Assembly: GCF_024529955.1 (NCBI RefSeq)
Contig: NZ_AP024855.1
Coordinates: 682,001-746,000, forward strand
Direction of reading: 5' to 3'
Origin: Photobacterium toruni
GTDB lineage: Bacteria; Pseudomonadota; Gammaproteobacteria; Enterobacterales; Vibrionaceae
Length of the DNA: 64,000 nucleotides
The notes under the pieces are model-generated. The model was not told where the DNA came from. It made no database searches and saw nothing but the letters and a program-made list of their open reading frames with translations. A program made the translations under genes and the position numbers. Positions 48,820 through 57,240 of this stretch are shown piece after piece; the stretch's first letter is position 1, and every line of letters starts with the position of its first letter.

Positions 48820-49746
48820 ATGATCTTATTAGCAAATTCAGAAGCCTACCCTGGCATTGCAGCATCCGCTCGTCGCCTACAAGCAGGTGAAGAAGGTTTA
48901 CGGGCTTTAGTTGAGGGCATTAAGCTGGTGGAATTAGATCCACGCGTACGTACCGTCGGTTATGGCGGCTGGCCGAATGTATTAGGTGAAATGGAATTAG
49001 ATGCTTCGGTAATGGATGGCGACAGTTTACGTACTGGCGCAGTTGGAGCGTTAAAAGGCTATATTCATCCAATAGAAGTCGCCTATCAGGTAATGACCGA
49101 TCTCAACCATGAAATTTTAGTTGGTGAAGGTGCTGCAATTTTCGCTAATGAAATTGATGCCATTGCTGGTAATAATCTTATTGAAGATTCAAAGCAAGTG
49201 TGGTGGCAAAAACTAGAGCAAGCAATGACACCAGAGCAACAAGCAGCATTTCCTAACGTGCCTCTTGCGCCACTGTCTAATAATGCCACTGATCCTGAGC
49301 GAGTGCGTGATACCACGGTTTTTCTAAGCAGTGACATTAACCGCAAAATTACTGCAGCAACCTCGACTTCGGGTTGGGCATGGAAATACCCCGGTCGTTT
49401 AGGTGACAGTCCAATTATTGGTGCAGGATCGTATGCCGATAGCCGTTATGGCGCCTGTGCTTGTACTCACACAGGGGAAATGAGTATTCGTTGTTCAACA
49501 GCCCATGCTGTGGTGTTATATATGAAGATGGGGATGACGTTAGATGAAGCCGTCTATGAAGCGATTCGCGATCTTGATTATCTAAAAGATGGCTATACCG
49601 AAGGCGTCACTATTCATGCGATAGATTGCCATGGTAATCATAAAGTAGTGAGCTTAAATTGTCCGGGATATATTACTTACTGGTTATGGCAAACGGGCAT
49701 GGATAAGCCGGAAGAACGTCAAGCTGAAGTGATCATGACTAAGTAA
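48820..49746 (+). CDS. Glycosylasparaginase (N4-(beta-N-acetylglucosaminyl)-L-asparaginase)
   Basis: A 308-residue Ntn-hydrolase. Autocleavage is expected between D164 and T165 (in RVRDTTVF), freeing T165 as nucleophile. The following TSTSGWAWKYPGRLGDSPIIGAGSYAD matches the beta-subunit core TSTNG...GRVGDSPIPGAGAYAD of aspartylglucosaminidase; FxxS and ACTHTGE segments complete the site. It has no signal peptide. The enzyme splits GlcNAc-Asn, the last step in N-glycoprotein breakdown. Thirteen bases after the aminopeptidase gene, so the same transcript. The related isoaspartyl peptidase lacks this GRxGDSP context. Confidence 0.9.
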   Translation: MILLANSEAYPGIAASARRLQAGEEGLRALVEGIKLVELDPRVRTVGYGGWPNVLGEMELDASVMDGDSLRTGAVGALKGYIHPIEVAYQVMTDLNHEILVGEGAAIFANEIDAIAGNNLIEDSKQVWWQKLEQAMTPEQQAAFPNVPLAPLSNNATDPERVRDTTVFLSSDINRKITAATSTSGWAWKYPGRLGDSPIIGAGSYADSRYGACACTHTGEMSIRCSTAHAVVLYMKMGMTLDEAVYEAIRDLDYLKDGYTEGVTIHAIDCHGNHKVVSLNCPGYITYWLWQTGMDKPEERQAEVIMTK

Positions 49747-49787
49747 TTATTCTTACCCAAAAGATAATATCGCCACACTAAAATCAA

Positions 49788-49822
49788 CAACACCCTGTTA
49801 AGATTAGACTAACAGGGTGTTG
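49788..49822. terminator. Bidirectional terminator
   Basis: CAACACCCTGTTA (49788-49800) pairs perfectly with TAACAGGGTGTTG (49810-49822), between the glycosylasparaginase gene and a convergent small gene. Confidence 0.88.
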
Positions 49823-49844
49823 TTATATACCAGCCGACCTTTGA

Positions 49845-50123
49845 TTATTTACATTTATTAAGTACAAATCCCCACACCTTTTGCCATAGAATATCGAGTT
49901 GATTATAAGGTATATAATCATAACGAAAGGCTTTACTATCATCTTCTGCAATACTTTTCACATACTGCTTATTATCGATAGTGACAATTTTCGTAAAACC
50001 ACGCGTATAAGGCGACACTTCACGCTCAAGAAAACGCAAAGCTTGGCGAGGATCCGTCGTCACTTTGATAATATCAGGATGATGAGATAAACCATGAGTG
50101 ATCTTTAACTTAAACCTTGTCAT
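49845..50123 (-). CDS. Small hypothetical protein
   Basis: A 92-residue soluble protein starting MTRFKLKITHGLSHHPDIIKV; AAGGAC precedes the ATG at 50123. The open frame reaches 50231, but that extension is hydrophobic and AT-biased and probably not translated. Basic in the first half, with a Trp/Tyr-rich C-terminus (YNQLDILWQKVWGFVLNKCK). No family recognised. It is convergent with the glycan operon and shares its terminator. Confidence 0.6.
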   Translation of the reverse strand: MTRFKLKITHGLSHHPDIIKVTTDPRQALRFLEREVSPYTRGFTKIVTIDNKQYVKSIAEDDSKAFRYDYIPYNQLDILWQKVWGFVLNKCK

Positions 50124-50376
50124 TGTTGCTGTCCTTGAAACGATTGCGATACTCAACAACCGTATAAATAGAAATAAAAAAGTGGGTTTAAATAAAATAT
50201 ACTCGCTCTTGTTTGTTTTAAATATCAGCAATATGTTTCAATTTGTATGAAAGATAGGAAGTTGTAACAAAGGCTATCATCAAATAATAAACAACGAAGT
50301 ATTATTAAAAATAAGGCAGCAAGATCATCTCAATTGACTAATTTTTTATATATTATTCCATTAAGAAACTCACTCT

Positions 50377-51225
50377 ATGCCTATACCTCAATATCTAATA
50401 CCCTCATTATTATGCGTTAGTATCTCCATACTCAGCGGTTGCAATGATGATAATACTAACAGTACCCCAATCCCTGAAGAACCAACTCAAGCAGCTGAAG
50501 AATCCGATCCCAGTTTAGCCATCGAAGAAGATAACTGTGATGTCGATAATTTCCAATTACTTGATTTTACGCCATGGCAACGGGAGAACGGTTACTGGGT
50601 CGGTGAATATACCTTACTCGGTGCAGACGGTACGCCACAGGTTTCTAGCCGTTGGCCTTACCGTTATGATAATTATAAAGGCTTTATTCATTTAGAAGTG
50701 ATTGGAAACGCGATTAAACAACGAAATGTGTTTTTGTACCCGCCCAAATTAGCAGAATTATGTGATGCAACCACCGAAGCACTCGGTAATGGTCAGTGTG
50801 GTATCAATGGCAATGAGAAAATATTCAGTGCCGATCAAAAAGCCACTGATTGTAGTGGTAATATTTCAGGTCCATTTGAATCATTTGGCATGACATTAGA
50901 CACTAATACCACCTTGATTGGCGATGATACTGTGCTTTACCAAGTAAGAATGCCTGATGGCAGTATCATACAAAATCAACTCACCACTCTACCACCGAAC
51001 GACAGCCGCGTTCGTACTGCTCAAGGCTTTTTCTCTGGGAGTTCCACCTACGCCAGTTATTACCGCGAGCGTAAAGTGACCCAAGAAGAATTTTTCCAAT
51101 TACTCGCTGCTGCACGTGTTGAATACAACATTCTCGAAACCGATCACTGTGGTTACGACAATACTAATCAACCCAGTCAAACCACCTGTGATGAGCATTT
51201 TGGGTTAGATCTTTCAGCTGAGTAA
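50377..51225 (+). CDS. Putative lipoprotein of unknown function
   Basis: A 282-residue exported protein. Lipobox SILSGC gives a lipid anchor at about residue 22, followed by an acidic Pro/Glu linker (residues 30-55). The globular part contains six to seven cysteines that could form disulfides, and WQRENGYWVGEYTLLGADG followed by YKGFIHLEVIGN suggests a beta-barrel or lipocalin-like fold. I do not recognise the family. A terminator follows, and its neighbours are unrelated in direction. Confidence 0.75.
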   Translation: MPIPQYLIPSLLCVSISILSGCNDDNTNSTPIPEEPTQAAEESDPSLAIEEDNCDVDNFQLLDFTPWQRENGYWVGEYTLLGADGTPQVSSRWPYRYDNYKGFIHLEVIGNAIKQRNVFLYPPKLAELCDATTEALGNGQCGINGNEKIFSADQKATDCSGNISGPFESFGMTLDTNTTLIGDDTVLYQVRMPDGSIIQNQLTTLPPNDSRVRTAQGFFSGSSTYASYYRERKVTQEEFFQLLAAARVEYNILETDHCGYDNTNQPSQTTCDEHFGLDLSAE

Positions 51226-51233
51226 TGACAAAA

Positions 51234-51265
51234 AAGCGTGCGCTTAGATCACTAAGAGCACGCTT
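51234..51265. terminator. Bidirectional terminator
   Basis: AAGCGTGC (51234-51241) with GCACGCTT (51258-51265), extended inside by CTTAG/CTAAG. It separates the lipoprotein gene from the convergent GH92 remnant. Confidence 0.85.
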
Positions 51266-51297
51266 ATTTGATAACTATTAATCTATTGACTAATTAA

Positions 51298-51744
51298 TTA
51301 AAATGTCGCCTGCAACGCTTGTTTCTTATCACCTGTCATCACAAACCGTAATTCACCACCGGCTTTAATATCGCTGTGTTTAAAGGTTAAGTTAGCACCT
51401 AACTCTTGACCATTAATAGTGACTGACTGCACGTATTTATTCACCGGACTATTATTATCAGCCACAATAGTAAATTCACCACCTTCAACATCAATTGACA
51501 CCTTATCAAACAGTGGACGACCGATAGAATAAGTAGGATCTGCGGGTGTTACTTGATAAAAGCCCAATGCACTCATGATGTACCATGCCGACATTTGTCC
51601 TACATCTTCATTACCAATTAAACCTGTCGGCTCTGTGGTATAGAACTGGTTCATGATTTGATCTAAGTATTCTTGTGCTTTCCATGGCTCATCAGTCAAA
51701 TTATACAAATATGGAATATGATGCGAAGGCTCATTACCATGCAT
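51298..51744 (-). pseudogene. C-terminal fragment of a GH92 alpha-mannosidase
   Basis: 148 codons matching only the end of GH92 exo-alpha-mannosidases: HGNEPSHHIPYLYN, then TGLIGNEDVGQMSAWYIMSALGFY with the conserved GNED acid, then YSIGRPLFDKVSIDV. Full-length enzymes have about 700-800 residues, so roughly four fifths is missing, including half of the active site and the signal peptide. Upstream DNA shows no GH92 sequence. It retains an open frame but cannot be a working enzyme. GH92 enzymes remove alpha-mannose from high-mannose N-glycans, matching the neighbouring operon. Confidence 0.88.
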
Positions 51745-52225
51745 ATGGTAATATAATCACTATATTGTCTAATATTCTGGATATGAATAATGTTTTAATG
51801 ATGAAACTCATCCACAATTGTTAACATTAATATTTAGATGTAAATCATAAAAGACTAATAAAAAATATGATATCGAGTATTTTTCAACCAAAAAACAAAA
51901 ACGGTTTATTTTGAATCATCGTTATTAATAAAATCATTATTACCTATTAGTAATAATGGAGTGTTTATTATTTAATTAACACTCCAATTCTAAAAATAAT
52001 TATTCTATATGTTTTAATTAGTTGAGTGCTAAATTTAGATTACACTTCAATTCATATATTAACATTCGGCATATTATTTTGTTCGTATTTATGAATAAAA
52101 ATAAGCTATATTTCTAAATACACACCGTCTTCCGATAAATTAATATTGTAATTATATGGGATTTTTACTTATGCTAATAAGCAATAAATACAAACTAATA
52201 ACTTAGACAGACCGATGACAATAAT
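51745..52225. other. AT-rich intergenic region with two adjacent hairpins
   Basis: No gene. It contains a perfect palindrome ATTATTAC-N6-GTAATAAT (51936-51957) followed at once by GGAGTGTT/AACACTCC (51958-51965, 51978-51985). The first has the same half-sites and 6-base spacing as the palindromes at 59670 and 61866. Confidence 0.6.
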
Positions 52226-52858
52226 ATGCATTCATACATAAATACAATTATTTCAAAATTAACGAACTTTTTATTCCTTTTAATTATCTTAATAATCCCG
52301 ATAGCAATTATATACTATGATGTTATTTATTTAAAAAATAACATTCCTGAACAATCTTTAACGGAATATACTCAAGAATTTCTATTATTAGGAACAACTG
52401 TCGTATTTGCTTATTTAGGACAAACTAGAAAACTGTATAAGCGTACAGCTTTCCTTATTGCTGCTTTTTTTTGTTGTTTACTCATTAGAGAGTTAGACTC
52501 ATTTTTTGACCAATTAATCTTTCATGGCTTTTGGGTTTTCCCAGCATTAAGTGTTGCACTTTCAACACTTATCTATGCTAATCAACAACGAGAACAAACA
52601 CTCAAAGCCTTAGCTGAAGTAATGAAAAACAGTTATTTCCCAATATTATGTTTAGGTCTTGGTATTACTTTAGTTTATTCTCGATTATTTGGTATGGGGG
52701 GAATGTGGCATCAAATTTTAGGTGATAATTTTCAACGAATAGTCAAAAATATTGCTGAAGAAAGTTCTGAATCATTAGGCTATATCATTATTTTTTATGC
52801 GGCTGTAAATTATTTTTTTTATTATAAAAAACAGTATAATAATATCCATAGAAAATAA
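52226..52858 (+). CDS. Hypothetical six-helix membrane protein
   Basis: A 210-residue integral membrane protein with about six hydrophobic helices. Polar residues inside or near helices are notable: CCLLIRELDSFFDQL, MGGMWHQILGDNF and NIAEESSESLGYIIIFYAAV carry acidic residues and a His that could bind a metal or a lipid. Family not recognised. The start at 52226 lacks a good ribosome site but fits the hydrophobic onset. It is oriented opposite to, and lies between, the two GH92 fragments. Confidence 0.7.
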   Translation: MHSYINTIISKLTNFLFLLIILIIPIAIIYYDVIYLKNNIPEQSLTEYTQEFLLLGTTVVFAYLGQTRKLYKRTAFLIAAFFCCLLIRELDSFFDQLIFHGFWVFPALSVALSTLIYANQQREQTLKALAEVMKNSYFPILCLGLGITLVYSRLFGMGGMWHQILGDNFQRIVKNIAEESSESLGYIIIFYAAVNYFFYYKKQYNNIHRK

Positions 52859-52899
52859 CTCTTCTTTTTTAAATTGTTTTTATATATTGTATTAACTTG

Positions 52900-52928
52900 A
52901 AAAGGGACGTCATTTAAACGTCCCTTTT
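52900..52928. terminator. Bidirectional terminator
   Basis: AAAAGGGACGT (52900-52910) pairs with ACGTCCCTTTT (52918-52928), between the membrane-protein gene and the convergent second GH92 fragment. Confidence 0.88.
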
Positions 52929-52952
52929 ATATTCAATTTAATACTATTCTAT

Positions 52953-53285
52953 TTAATTGGTCAGCAATGTCATTGCTTGTAACTTATCACCCGTCATAAC
53001 AAATTTAAGTTCACCTCCAGCTTTAAATTCGGAGTGATTAAAGAACAATCCGCTATCTAATAGATAGCCATTGATAGACACCGATTTTATGTACATATTA
53101 TCATCAGCGTTATTTAGTACTTTAACTATAAAGAAACCATTATTAACCGGTAAACGTACTTCATCAAATAACGGACAACCGACGGTATAAACAGGCTCAG
53201 CGGCATAGAGAAACAATTCTGAAACATGTTCAGCAGTGAGAAATAATGTGGCGTCATACAGAGAATAAAATTCTCCTAAAAGCAC
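52953..53285 (-). pseudogene. Second C-terminal fragment of a GH92 alpha-mannosidase
   Basis: About 90 of 110 codons match the last domain of GH92: AEPVYTVGCPLFDEVRLPV, then MYIKSVSINGYLLDSGLFFNHSEFKAGGELKFVMTGDK. It is clearly homologous to, but well diverged from, the fragment at 51298-51744 (for example KAGGELRFVMTGDKKQA versus KAGGELKFVMTGDKLQA). The first 20 residues no longer resemble the family and the catalytic GNED block is gone. It is a remnant of a second GH92 gene, abutting the broken tpx gene. Confidence 0.82.
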
Positions 53286-53305
53286 TTAGCTATAGGGGGA
53301 TTTTT

Positions 53306-53802
53306 TTAACGTAAAGCCTTCATTGCGGCTTCATAATTAGGTTCATGTTTGATTTCTGCAACAAGTCGCTGTAAGTCACTAGCCCATCCTCATTGACAAT
53401 AATCACAGCACGAGCAGCCAGACCTTTTAATAGCCCTTCATTAATATTTACACCATAAGTTTGAGTAAATTAAGGCTCGCGGAAAAATGATGCTGTTTTG
53501 ACATTATCAAACCCTTCTGTGGTACAGAATCGATTTGCTGCAAATGGCAAATTTGCTGAAATACAAACCACAACAGTATTATCAATACCCGCTGCCATTT
53601 GATTAAATGCACGTACACTCATCGCACAAACAGGCGTATCAATACTTGGAAAAATATTTAAAACAACCTTCTTTCCTCTAAGTGAACTCAGTGTCAAATC
53701 ACTAAGATCTGCACCACATAGTGTAAACTCTGGCGCTAACTGACCTGCTTGTGGAAATTGAGCGTCCACTGATAATTTTTTACCTTCAACAGTTACTGAC
53801 AT
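53306..53802 (-). pseudogene. tpx: Thiol peroxidase, interrupted
   Basis: The first 110 codons encode an ordinary Tpx: MSVTVEGKKLSVDAQFPQAG, peroxidatic Cys in PSIDTPVCAMSVRAFN and resolving Cys in FAANRFC. After FFREP, where the family has Glu-Phe, the codon is TAA (53470-53472). Beyond it the same frame continues as FTQTYGVNINEGLLKGLAARAV, then a one-base loss near 53362-53368 shifts to the frame reading VAEIKHEPNYEAAMKALR and a stop at 53306. Two lesions therefore break the C-terminal third. Tpx reduces lipid and hydrogen peroxides with thioredoxin; a functional copy may exist elsewhere. Confidence 0.9.
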
Positions 53803-54172
53803 AACATTTTTCTTTATTTATTTTTATATTTAAAGAGCAAAAATATACTGTGCTACTTTTATCGATATAACAACCATTAAAAAATCAATACATACGCTAG
53901 AGGGATGTTTATAATGACCAACAACGTATAAAACATAAATAAAAAGGGGCTTTAGTATTTATAAAAAAGACAGATCAATAAAATAGAAAATTAAATAGTC
54001 TTCATTCAAGACTAAAACCTAATGATAGAACTTAACAAAGAAAATAGAATGATAAGTATTATTAAAAAAGAAATATTATATTTCGTATGCTCTATTGATA
54101 AATATTAAATTTCACTCATTCTCTCAACGTAACTTTCTAAATATCAATCATAAAGACTAGAGACTAAATCTA
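53803..54172. other. Intergenic region between tpx remnant and nickel/cobalt permease
   Basis: 370 AT-rich bases with no gene; one small stem TAGTCTT/AAGACTA near 53996-54014. I saw neither a cobalamin riboswitch core nor a NikR-like palindrome. Confidence 0.45.
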
Positions 54173-55195
54173 ATGAAAATCAGCGATAATACGAAAAAAA
54201 ATGCGATATGGCTGGTATCTAGCCTTATCTTAATCAATATAACGGTATGGGTTATTGCGGTACTTGCCTTTTATCAGCACCCCGCAATGCTAGGTATGTC
54301 ACTATTGGCATGGTCTTTAGGTTTACGCCATGCCGTAGATGCTGATCATATTGCTGCTATTGATACCACCACCCGTAAAATGATGGAGCAAGGTAAAAAA
54401 CCCATCACCATTGGTACTTTTTTCTCACTCGGTCATTCCACCATTGTAATGTTAGCCGCGGCAGCCATTGCGGTAACTGTTGGTACATTTAAATCAAAAA
54501 TTCCATTTATTAGCGATATTGGCGGCATGATAGGCACCAGTGTTTCTATTTTATTTTTATTAATCATGGCTTATATCAACCTTAGAATTTTTCTTTCTGT
54601 CTATAAAAAATTCAATGCATATAAGCAAGGTATTCGCCCAACAGATGCAGATTTAAATATTCAATTAACGGGACCATTAAATAAACTTTTCCATTTTTCA
54701 TTTAAATTTATAAATAAAAGCTGGCACATGTATTTTATTGGATTCTTATTTGGACTTGGTTTTGATACCGCAAGTGAAATTACCCTATTAGCACTTTCGG
54801 CAACCAATGCTTCTCAAGGAATGAATATCTGGTTAATCATGATCTTCCCTGTTTTATTTACTGTCGGCATGTCATTAATTGATACACTGGATAATATGGT
54901 AATGCTTGGCGCCTATGGGTGGGCATTCTCAAAACCATCACGCAAGCTTTACTACAACATGACTATTACTGGTATTTCTGTGATTGTTGCATTAATTATT
55001 GGTGGCTTAGAAGCATTAAGTGCAATTGCATCAAGTTTAACGTTAAGCGGATCATTTTGGGACGGTATTAATACCATGACCGATCATTTTGGTATGGTTG
55101 GTATTGGAGTAATTGCGATATTTATTGGTTGTTGGATACTCTCTATCATCAACTATAAGCTCCGCAGTTATGATAAATTAGATCAGCCAATTTAG
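54173..55195 (+). CDS. NiCoT-family nickel/cobalt permease
   Basis: A 340-residue inner-membrane metal carrier of eight helices. Helix II has the family signature RHAVDADHIAAIDTTTRK, whose His/Asp residues select Ni2+ or Co2+; further motifs are FFSLGHSTIVM, LGFDTASEI and GMSLIDTLDNMVMLGAYGWA. This is the HoxN/NixA/NhlF family. No hydrogenase, urease or cobalamin genes are near, so Ni versus Co preference cannot be read from context. Single gene. Confidence 0.93.
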   Translation: MKISDNTKKNAIWLVSSLILINITVWVIAVLAFYQHPAMLGMSLLAWSLGLRHAVDADHIAAIDTTTRKMMEQGKKPITIGTFFSLGHSTIVMLAAAAIAVTVGTFKSKIPFISDIGGMIGTSVSILFLLIMAYINLRIFLSVYKKFNAYKQGIRPTDADLNIQLTGPLNKLFHFSFKFINKSWHMYFIGFLFGLGFDTASEITLLALSATNASQGMNIWLIMIFPVLFTVGMSLIDTLDNMVMLGAYGWAFSKPSRKLYYNMTITGISVIVALIIGGLEALSAIASSLTLSGSFWDGINTMTDHFGMVGIGVIAIFIGCWILSIINYKLRSYDKLDQPI

Positions 55196-55302
55196 TTCAT
55201 TAACCTCTCATTATATCTCCTTTCCTCATCGATAACGGTCGCACGCATTGCGTCCGTTATGTTATCTAACGATATTGCACCATTCTCAATTATCTCTTAT
55301 AT

Positions 55303-55371
55303 GTAATAATCTTTTTCATTTATCGTATATTGTTTTGTTTTTTGTAATTGTTAATATACCCCCACCGAAAC
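55303..55371 (+). promoter_or_regulatory. Promoter module copy A
   Basis: Right half-site GTAATAAT (55303-55310), then -35 TTGTTT (55330-55335), a 17-base spacer and -10 AATATA (55353-55358), followed by CCCCCACCGAAAC. The same layout recurs at 59670 and 61866. It drives the small secreted-protein gene starting at 55417. Confidence 0.65.
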
Positions 55372-55416
55372 GCCGACGGCGTGACAAACAACAATAAAGA
55401 TAAGGTTACACAACTC

Positions 55417-55659
55417 ATGAAAACAGTTATTAAAGCAATCATCGCGACCGCTATTATCGCCACTTCTTACACTTCATCAGCACGTGATGGCGCATTCACA
55501 GGCAACGTTCATTTTAATAATCAAGCAAATAATGCTGTTGTTACCAACCATTATGCAGTAAACGGTACCGCGGACAAATCACATTCAGGCATTGTGGTAA
55601 CGAAAAAGAATAGCCACATGAGCTTTAATGACAAACTATTATCAGCCACTGATAAATAA
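55417..55659 (+). CDS. Small secreted protein of unknown function
   Basis: An 80-residue exported protein: the signal peptide MKTVIKAIIATAIIATSYTSSA is followed by a short Asn/Thr/Val-rich mature part (DGAFTGNVHFNNQANNAVVTNHYAVNG). The start at 55417 is fixed by the signal; the open frame extends to 55348 without a ribosome site. No cysteine, no known family. It lies behind a promoter module shared with the alcohol dehydrogenase genes, so it may be co-regulated with them. Confidence 0.65.
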   Translation: MKTVIKAIIATAIIATSYTSSARDGAFTGNVHFNNQANNAVVTNHYAVNGTADKSHSGIVVTKKNSHMSFNDKLLSATDK

Positions 55660-55722
55660 TTCTGTTTCTTTTATTATCGTTGCTTTACTAAAACATTTTT
55701 TCTCTACTTTATTGCAATTTAT

Positions 55723-55780
55723 TTCGTAAAAGTGTTTTGGATTCACCCACTATTGTTACTTAAATGATAGGGCGTAGAAT
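55723..55780 (+). promoter_or_regulatory. Promoter module copy D (degenerate), before ADH copy 1
   Basis: TTCGTAAAAGTGTTTT (55723-55738) matches TTCGTAATAGTGTTTT at copy B; TTGTTA (55753-55758) and TAGAAT (55775-55780) at 16-base spacing form a good promoter. Confidence 0.6.
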
Positions 55781-55818
55781 GAAGCCATCAAAACAGACAG
55801 CAACACTAAAATCGGTAA

Positions 55819-55846
55819 GGATATACATCACCCCTACAGTATATCC
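55819..55846 (+). promoter_or_regulatory. Leader hairpin, ADH copy 1
   Basis: GGATATAC (55819-55826) pairs with GTATATCC (55839-55846) in the 5' untranslated region. The same hairpin is at 61973-62000 in copy 2. Confidence 0.6.
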
Positions 55847-55925
55847 CTCAACGTAAACTCGAATTCAGGCTTATGGCTATCGCGATAAGTCATCAAAATT
55901 AATAAAAAATTATCGGAGCTTTACT

Positions 55926-57077
55926 ATGAGCAATGTATTTTACATGCCACCTGTAACCTTAATGGGTCCTAACGCTATTCAATCTCTAGGTGCTGAACTA
56001 GCATCAAAAGAATTGAAAAAAGCACTTATCGTGACTGATGGTATTCTTGCTGAAATCGGCCTAGTGGATAAACTGACTGATGAGCTAACAGCACATAACT
56101 TAGATTTCGTTGTGTTTGATGGTGTTCAACCAAACCCAACTGAGAAAAACATCGAAGATGGTCTTGCTCTTCTTGCACAAAGCAAAGCAGACTTCGTGAT
56201 TTCATTTGGTGGTGGCTCTTCTCACGATACAGCTAAAGGTATCGCATTGGTGGCAGCTAACGGTGGTCATATTCGTGATTACTCAAAAGGTGTACACCTA
56301 TCGAAAAAACCACAACTTCCATTGGTAACAGTGAACACTACTGCGGGTACGGCATCAGAAATGACGGTATTTGCGATTATCACAAACCAAGAAGATGAAA
56401 CTAAATACCCAGTAGTTGATAAACACTTCACCCCTATCATCGCAGTTAACGATTCAGAACTAATGGTAGCAATGCCTACGTTCCTAACTGCAACAACAGG
56501 TATGGACGCATTAACTCACGCTGTTGAAGCCTATGTTTCAACAGCAGCAACGCCAATCACTGATGCATCTGCAATCAAAGCGATTGAGTTAATTGTTAAC
56601 AACTTAGAAGCAGTCGTGAATAACGGTCAAGACCGCGCCGCACGTGATGCAATGCAGTACGGTGAGTACTTAGCAGGTATGGCATTCTCAAATGCTTCTC
56701 TAGGTTACGTGCACTCAATGGCACACCAACTAGGTGGTGTTTACAACCTATCTCATGGTTTATGTAACGCAATCCTATTGGCTGAAGTATCACGCTTCAA
56801 TGCTCAACAAGTACCAGAACGTTTTATTGATATCGCAAAAGCAATGGGTGTTGATGTATCAGGTATGACTCAAGAGCAAGCAGTTAACGCAGCCCTTGAA
56901 GCGATTGATGCACTATCTGAAAAGGTAGGTACTAAGCAACATCTAGCTGACCTGGGTGTTACTGAAGATAAATTAGCATTCATGGCACAAAATGCTCTAA
57001 ATGATGCGTGTTCTTTAACTAACCCTCGTCAAGCAAACCTTGCTGAGATTGTTAATATCTTTAAAGCTCGCATGTAA
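55926..57077 (+). CDS. Group III iron-dependent alcohol dehydrogenase (YiaY-like), copy 1
   Basis: A 383-residue cytosolic dehydrogenase, the same length as E. coli YiaY and close to Zymomonas AdhB. NAD-binding glycines are in ISFGGGSSHDTAKG; metal ligands are the Asp and His of GMDALTHAVEAY and the two His of HSMAHQLGGVYNLSHG. It interconverts short-chain alcohols and aldehydes with NAD(H). The start is fixed by CGGAGC eight bases before the ATG. A strong terminator follows. Differs from copy 2 at only a few residues (T/K at 54, A/T at 87, Q/E at 235 and others). Confidence 0.94.
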   Translation: MSNVFYMPPVTLMGPNAIQSLGAELASKELKKALIVTDGILAEIGLVDKLTDELTAHNLDFVVFDGVQPNPTEKNIEDGLALLAQSKADFVISFGGGSSHDTAKGIALVAANGGHIRDYSKGVHLSKKPQLPLVTVNTTAGTASEMTVFAIITNQEDETKYPVVDKHFTPIIAVNDSELMVAMPTFLTATTGMDALTHAVEAYVSTAATPITDASAIKAIELIVNNLEAVVNNGQDRAARDAMQYGEYLAGMAFSNASLGYVHSMAHQLGGVYNLSHGLCNAILLAEVSRFNAQQVPERFIDIAKAMGVDVSGMTQEQAVNAALEAIDALSEKVGTKQHLADLGVTEDKLAFMAQNALNDACSLTNPRQANLAEIVNIFKARM

Positions 57078-57110
57078 TTACCCTGACTATAGGTAATTAA
57101 TCTGTCGAAA

Positions 57111-57139
57111 AGGCCGCTGATTTATCAGCGGCTTTTTTT
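57111..57139 (+). terminator. Terminator after ADH copy 1
   Basis: GCCGCTGA (57113-57120) pairs with TCAGCGGC (57124-57131), followed by eight T. Confidence 0.93.
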
Positions 57140-57240
57140 TGACTGAGTTTTAAAACAATATACAAAAATATCGACTCAAATAAGTCAGTATTTAACATCA
57201 AACCTATTGATATAAATCGATATATTAGGACCCTGAACTA

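Larger units (their letters stand above)
55785..57077 (+). repeat. Duplicated segment, copy 1 (leader plus ADH gene)
   Basis: Nearly identical to 61939-63232 from 140 bases before the start codon to the stop codon, then abruptly different. Only one indel (an A in the leader) and a small number of mostly silent substitutions separate the copies. Confidence 0.95.

Noticed and set aside
53803..54172. Cobalamin riboswitch upstream of the nickel/cobalt permease
   Set aside because: No B12-box core or GC-rich receptor helices; the region is uniformly AT-rich.
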